DNA of 64,000 nt from JAUSIF01 sp040901465 (GTDB taxonomy: Bacteria > Pseudomonadota > Alphaproteobacteria > Rhizobiales > Xanthobacteraceae), in assembly GCA_040901465.1 (NCBI GenBank), contig JBBDYN010000028.1, forward strand, positions 186,001 through 250,000. Direction: 5' to 3'. Below are positions 61,462 to 64,000 of this stretch, piece after piece. The stretch's first letter is position 1. Every line of letters begins with the position of its first letter. The translations under genes and the position numbers were made by a program. The notes beneath the pieces are model-generated. The model was not told the origin of the DNA. It saw only the letters and a list, made by a program, of their open reading frames with translations, and did not search any database.

Positions 61462-62058
61462 TTGAGGCGTCAAACCGCGGCAGGCTTGAGCCTGCCCGCC
61501 GGGGGGGGNNNNNNNNNNCGCAGCGCGCGGCTCGACCCGCGCAACTTGCCCGTTCGTTTTTCGGCTGAGGATGCCGTCGCCGACGGCCGCACGCGCATGG
61601 TCGAGATCGACCGCGACCGCGTGCTGCTCTCGCGCACGGTGCGCGGCGTCTATATGCGGCTCAATCTGCCGCTCGCGGCCTTTCTCGGCGTTGCGGTGCG
61701 TCTCCTGCCCGCGTGCGAACGCGGCGATGATGCGATTGCAATCGTTCTCGAACACCGCGATGCCGACCTGAGCGTGCCGCTCCATGTCGCGGCCGAAACC
61801 GATTACGTGATCGCCGACTGGCAGCTCTGGGGCAGGGCGCTCAGAAAGAAACTCCTCGTCGCCGAACCCGACGGCTCGCTGCGCGAGCCGTTCGAGACGC
61901 TTGGGCTCCTGATGCTCGGCCGCGTTGGCGCGCGCCGTCCCCGGCGCACCGCCTTGCGCGTGCGGCGGCCGAAGATTTTCCGCCGCCGCGGCCGCGCGCG
62001 CTCTATGGAAGAAATGGAAGTCCACCGCGGCGAGCGCGAAATTATCGCGCCGGAATAG
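61462..62058 (+). CDS. DUF6101 family protein, interrupted by an assembly gap
   Basis: The frame starts with TTG at 61462 (GGGGAG upstream), reads RRQTAAGLSLPAG, and then meets ten N bases at 61509-61518. After the gap it continues with SARLDPRNLPVRFSAEDAVA, VLLSRTVRGVYMRL and CERGDDAIAIVLEHRDADLS to the end. It matches the DUF6101 family I know from Bradyrhizobium-like genomes. The true length and frame across the gap are unknown. The C-terminus is rich in Arg. Convergent with ubiA. Confidence 0.75.
   Translation: MRRQTAAGLSLPAGGXXXXRSARLDPRNLPVRFSAEDAVADGRTRMVEIDRDRVLLSRTVRGVYMRLNLPLAAFLGVAVRLLPACERGDDAIAIVLEHRDADLSVPLHVAAETDYVIADWQLWGRALRKKLLVAEPDGSLREPFETLGLLMLGRVGARRPRRTALRVRRPKIFRRRGRARSMEEMEVHRGEREIIAPE
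61509..61518. other. Assembly gap (10 N)
   Basis: Ten undetermined bases directly after a run of eight G. The G-rich context explains the sequencing or assembly failure; ten N is often a placeholder for unknown length. Confidence 0.97.
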
Positions 62059-62060
62059 AG

Positions 62061-62102
62061 CATGATCCCGAGAAGTGGGAACCGGTTCTCGGACAAGATC
62101 AG
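62061..62102. repeat. Imperfect palindromic repeat (CATGATC...GATCA)
   Basis: CATGATC, GAGAA, then TTCTC, GATCA with small spacers: the common Bradyrhizobium-like intergenic repeat, here between the convergent DUF6101 and ubiA genes. It may serve as a bidirectional terminator. Confidence 0.7.
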
Positions 62103-63064
62103 GCTCGAACAAAGAATGCGCCGGGCGACCCGGCGAGCGCATCGAGCACGAGCCCGCCGAACACCAATAATCCCGCATCTCGGTTCGACCGGAACAGTGT
62201 GAGGCACAGCGCCGGATCGTTGACGTCGATCGTCCTGATTTGCCAGGCCAGATGCGTGGCAAGCGCTAGCGCACCGGCGAACGCGAAGACGCCGCCGCCG
62301 CAAAGCGCGGCGCTTGTTGTGATCAGTAAAACGGCGCCGGTGTAAAAAATCGTCAGTGCTGTCTTCGTCTCAAGGCCGAACAGGCGCGCGGTCGAACGGA
62401 TGCCGATGATAGCGTCGTCCTCGCGATCCTGATGCGCGTAGATCGTGTCGTAGCCGATCACCCACAGGATTGATCCCGCATAGAGCACGAACGCTGGAAG
62501 ATCGAGCCGTCCGAACACCGCCGCCCAGCCCATCAGCGCGCCCCACGAAAAAGCGAGACCGAGCACGAATTGCGGCCAGAACGTCACGCGCTTCGCGAAC
62601 GGATAGAGCGCCACCACGATCAGCGAGGCGACGCCGGTCGCAATCGCGAACCAGTTGAACTGCAGCAATATGACAAGACCGACGAGCGACAGTACCACCG
62701 CGAACGCGAACGCCTGCGCGACCGTCACTTGACCCGACGGAATAGGCCGCGAGCGCGTGCGTGCCACCTGCGCGTCGAGCTTGCGGTCGATGATGTCGTT
62801 CCAGGTGCAGCCCGCCCCGCGCATCACGACGGCGCCGACCCCGAACAAGGCGAGGAGATACGGGTCGGGCCAGCGCGCGCCGGCAGCGATCGCGGCGAGC
62901 GCCGTCGACCACCAGCAAGGCAGGATCAGGAGCCAGGAGCCGATCGGCCGGTCCGCGCGCGCGAGCCGCAAATAGGGACGCGCCCGCAGGGGCGCGATCC
63001 GGTCTACCCAATTGCCCGTTGCATCGGCGACCGGAGCGACCGCCGGTTCGCCGCGGCTCGTCAT
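62099..63064 (-). CDS. ubiA: 4-hydroxybenzoate polyprenyltransferase
   Basis: A 321-residue membrane prenyltransferase with about eight to nine hydrophobic segments. The first aspartate motif is CTWNDIIDRKLDAQVARTRS and the second GYDTIYAHQDREDDAIIG (Dx6QDxxDD), both intact. It prenylates 4-hydroxybenzoate in ubiquinone synthesis. The ATG overlaps the stop of the upstream secreted-protein gene (ATGA), so the two are coupled. Confidence 0.95.
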   Translation of the reverse strand: MTSRGEPAVAPVADATGNWVDRIAPLRARPYLRLARADRPIGSWLLILPCWWSTALAAIAAGARWPDPYLLALFGVGAVVMRGAGCTWNDIIDRKLDAQVARTRSRPIPSGQVTVAQAFAFAVVLSLVGLVILLQFNWFAIATGVASLIVVALYPFAKRVTFWPQFVLGLAFSWGALMGWAAVFGRLDLPAFVLYAGSILWVIGYDTIYAHQDREDDAIIGIRSTARLFGLETKTALTIFYTGAVLLITTSAALCGGGVFAFAGALALATHLAWQIRTIDVNDPALCLTLFRSNRDAGLLVFGGLVLDALAGSPGAFFVRA

Positions 63065-63564
63065 TGCCGCAGGACGTTGCCGGTCAGCGTATCGAACACG
63101 CCGCTGCCGCCCCCGGCTTCGGGCGGCGGACCGCCGAATGGGGAGCTGCCGAGCGCGCCGCTGAGCCCCTGGCTCGGCGGTGGCGGAGGCGGCGCCGCCG
63201 GCCCCGCGGCCACCTTGCAGACCTGATCGCGCATGGCGAGCGCCTTGGTGTGGCCTTCCTTCGCCTGGTTCACAATTTGCGTCGGCACGCCGCACGCAGC
63301 CTGTTTGTCCGCCAGGAACTTGACGAGTTCTGCTTCCTTCCCCGTGTAATTGCGGAGGAGCCGGCAGATCTCGGGGGCGCTCGCCTTCTTTTCCCCCGCC
63401 GTCTTGAGCGCGAGTCCGCGCTTGTCGACCTCGCCGCGGAGCTTGACGAAGTCGTCTTGGCAGGTGGCTCGCTCGAACGGGTCGCTTTGCTGGGCCAACG
63501 CGTGTCGCATCCCCGCCACGGCAAGCGCCAATAAAATCAGGATCACCACGTAGCGGCCGCGCAT
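63061..63564 (-). CDS. Small exported protein with four cysteines
   Basis: A 167-residue protein I cannot name. Residues 1-25 form a signal peptide (RYVVILILLALAVAGMRHA, cleavage after ALA). The mature helical domain has four cysteines (in ATCQDD, EICRLL, QAACGV and DQVCKV), likely two disulfides in the periplasm, followed by a proline-rich tail. I believe such proteins recur between ubiA and rsmE in related bacteria. The ATG at 63564 gives a clean signal peptide; the longer frame to 63618 does not. It is divergent from rsmE and coupled to ubiA. Confidence 0.85.
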   Translation of the reverse strand: MRGRYVVILILLALAVAGMRHALAQQSDPFERATCQDDFVKLRGEVDKRGLALKTAGEKKASAPEICRLLRNYTGKEAELVKFLADKQAACGVPTQIVNQAKEGHTKALAMRDQVCKVAAGPAAPPPPPPSQGLSGALGSSPFGGPPPEAGGGSGVFDTLTGNVLRQ

Positions 63565-63655
63565 GAACGCACCCTTCGACTGCCTATAGGCGTAACAAAT
63601 GCCGCGCGGATGGGGCAAGATCGCCGCGAGCTATTTTCCGACCCAGGGTAAAATC

Positions 63656-64000
63656 ATGGCTTGCCACGATTTTCGCACCCAGCGCCTGCATGTTTCGATC
63701 GATTTGGCCGAGGGGGCCGAAATCGCCCTCGACCGCGGGCAGGCCAATTATGTCCAAAACGTGCTGCGGCTCGCGCACGGCGGCGCTGTCCTCGTCTTCA
63801 ACGGGCGCGCTGGCGAGTGGCACGCCCGCCTTGCCGGCACGAAGCGGCATGCGGTTCTCATCGTCGGGTCGCGTGCGCGAAGGCAGACCGCGCCGGGCGA
63901 ACTCGGCTTTGCCTTCGCGCCGTTGAAGCACGCGCGCCTCGACTACATGGTGCAGAAGGCAGTCGAGATGGGCGCCGCTTTGCTCACGCCGGTATTCACC
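63656..64000 (+). CDS. rsmE: 16S rRNA (uracil(1498)-N(3))-methyltransferase, N-terminal part (3' end outside window)
   Basis: The first 115 residues of RsmE are in the window. MACHDFRTQRLHVSIDLAEG, DRGQANYVQNVLRLAHGGAV, VFNGRAGEWHARL and APLKHARLDYMVQKAVEMGA are the N-terminal PUA-like domain and the start of the SPOUT domain, whose substrate-binding part follows the K(x)xxxxxxVQKxxExG motif. The rest, including the AdoMet knot, is outside. It methylates U1498 of 16S rRNA. Confidence 0.93.
   Translation, partial: MACHDFRTQRLHVSIDLAEGAEIALDRGQANYVQNVLRLAHGGAVLVFNGRAGEWHARLAGTKRHAVLIVGSRARRQTAPGELGFAFAPLKHARLDYMVQKAVEMGAALLTPVFT

Noticed and set aside
46477..64000. Mobile elements or CRISPR arrays in the housekeeping half
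   Set aside because: The repeats there are short paired hairpins of variable sequence without constant direct repeats, spacers, transposase or cas genes.

Overview
The window is a piece of an alphaproteobacterial chromosome, most likely Hyphomicrobiales (Bradyrhizobium, Rhodopseudomonas or Xanthobacteraceae-like). The evidence is the high-GC housekeeping block at the right (purD, xseA, DUF2093, lpxK, waaA, DUF374 acyltransferase, DUF4170, cysQ-like, DUF6101, ubiA, rsmE), a combination I know from that order. Ten N bases (61509-61518) show that this is a scaffolded assembly.

Positions 1-4125 are different: visibly lower GC, unfamiliar genes, and a right edge marked by a 45-base copy of the 3' end of a tRNA-Phe gene with no 5' half. 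This looks like the end of an island integrated into a tRNA-Phe gene to the left of the window. It carries the C-terminus of a HerA/FtsK-like ATPase, an unrecognised 336-aa protein translationally coupled to it, a convergent DNA methyltransferase, and a small protein with an HEPN-like R/H motif. This is the best candidate here for an undescribed (defence-like) system, but it is cut by the window edge.

4126-11719 holds a degenerate LysR fragment, then a catabolic neighbourhood: polysaccharide deacetylase-like protein, DUF1330, LLM flavin oxidoreductase divergent from a LysR regulator across a perfect 19-bp palindrome, HbpS-like protein, 3-hydroxyisobutyrate dehydrogenase-like reductase, and a CocE/NonD hydrolase whose predicted catalytic serine is replaced by phenylalanine. 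11866-23825 is an uptake region: a complete branched-chain (Liv-type) ABC operon on +, a second Liv-type operon on - with only one ATPase, and a fused TRAP permease with a TAXI-type binding protein.

24131-33657 is acyl and aromatic catabolism: enoyl-CoA hydratase, a secreted CHAP-like amidase, a hydantoinase/dihydropyrimidinase, an IclR regulator divergent from catI-catJ-pcaF (last steps of the beta-ketoadipate pathway), two cupins, and a LigM/DesA-like tetrahydrofolate-dependent O-demethylase. 33909-39654 has an NmrA-like protein and a minus-strand group (reductase, EboE-like TIM barrel, Gfo/Idh/MocA oxidoreductase, DoxX, and a stand-alone MetE C-domain protein) of unknown pathway. 40069-46362 carries glpD, potGHI without a local binding protein, pgi and arfB.

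46477-64000 is core: mutL, rsmD-rluB, tadA, a patatin and a phosphotransferase, a fluoroacetate-dehalogenase-like hydrolase, then the purD-to-rsmE block. Intergenic gaps there contain BIME-like pairs of 23-nt hairpins and other palindromic repeats typical of this group. No CRISPR array, rRNA, intact tRNA, transposase or integrase was seen.
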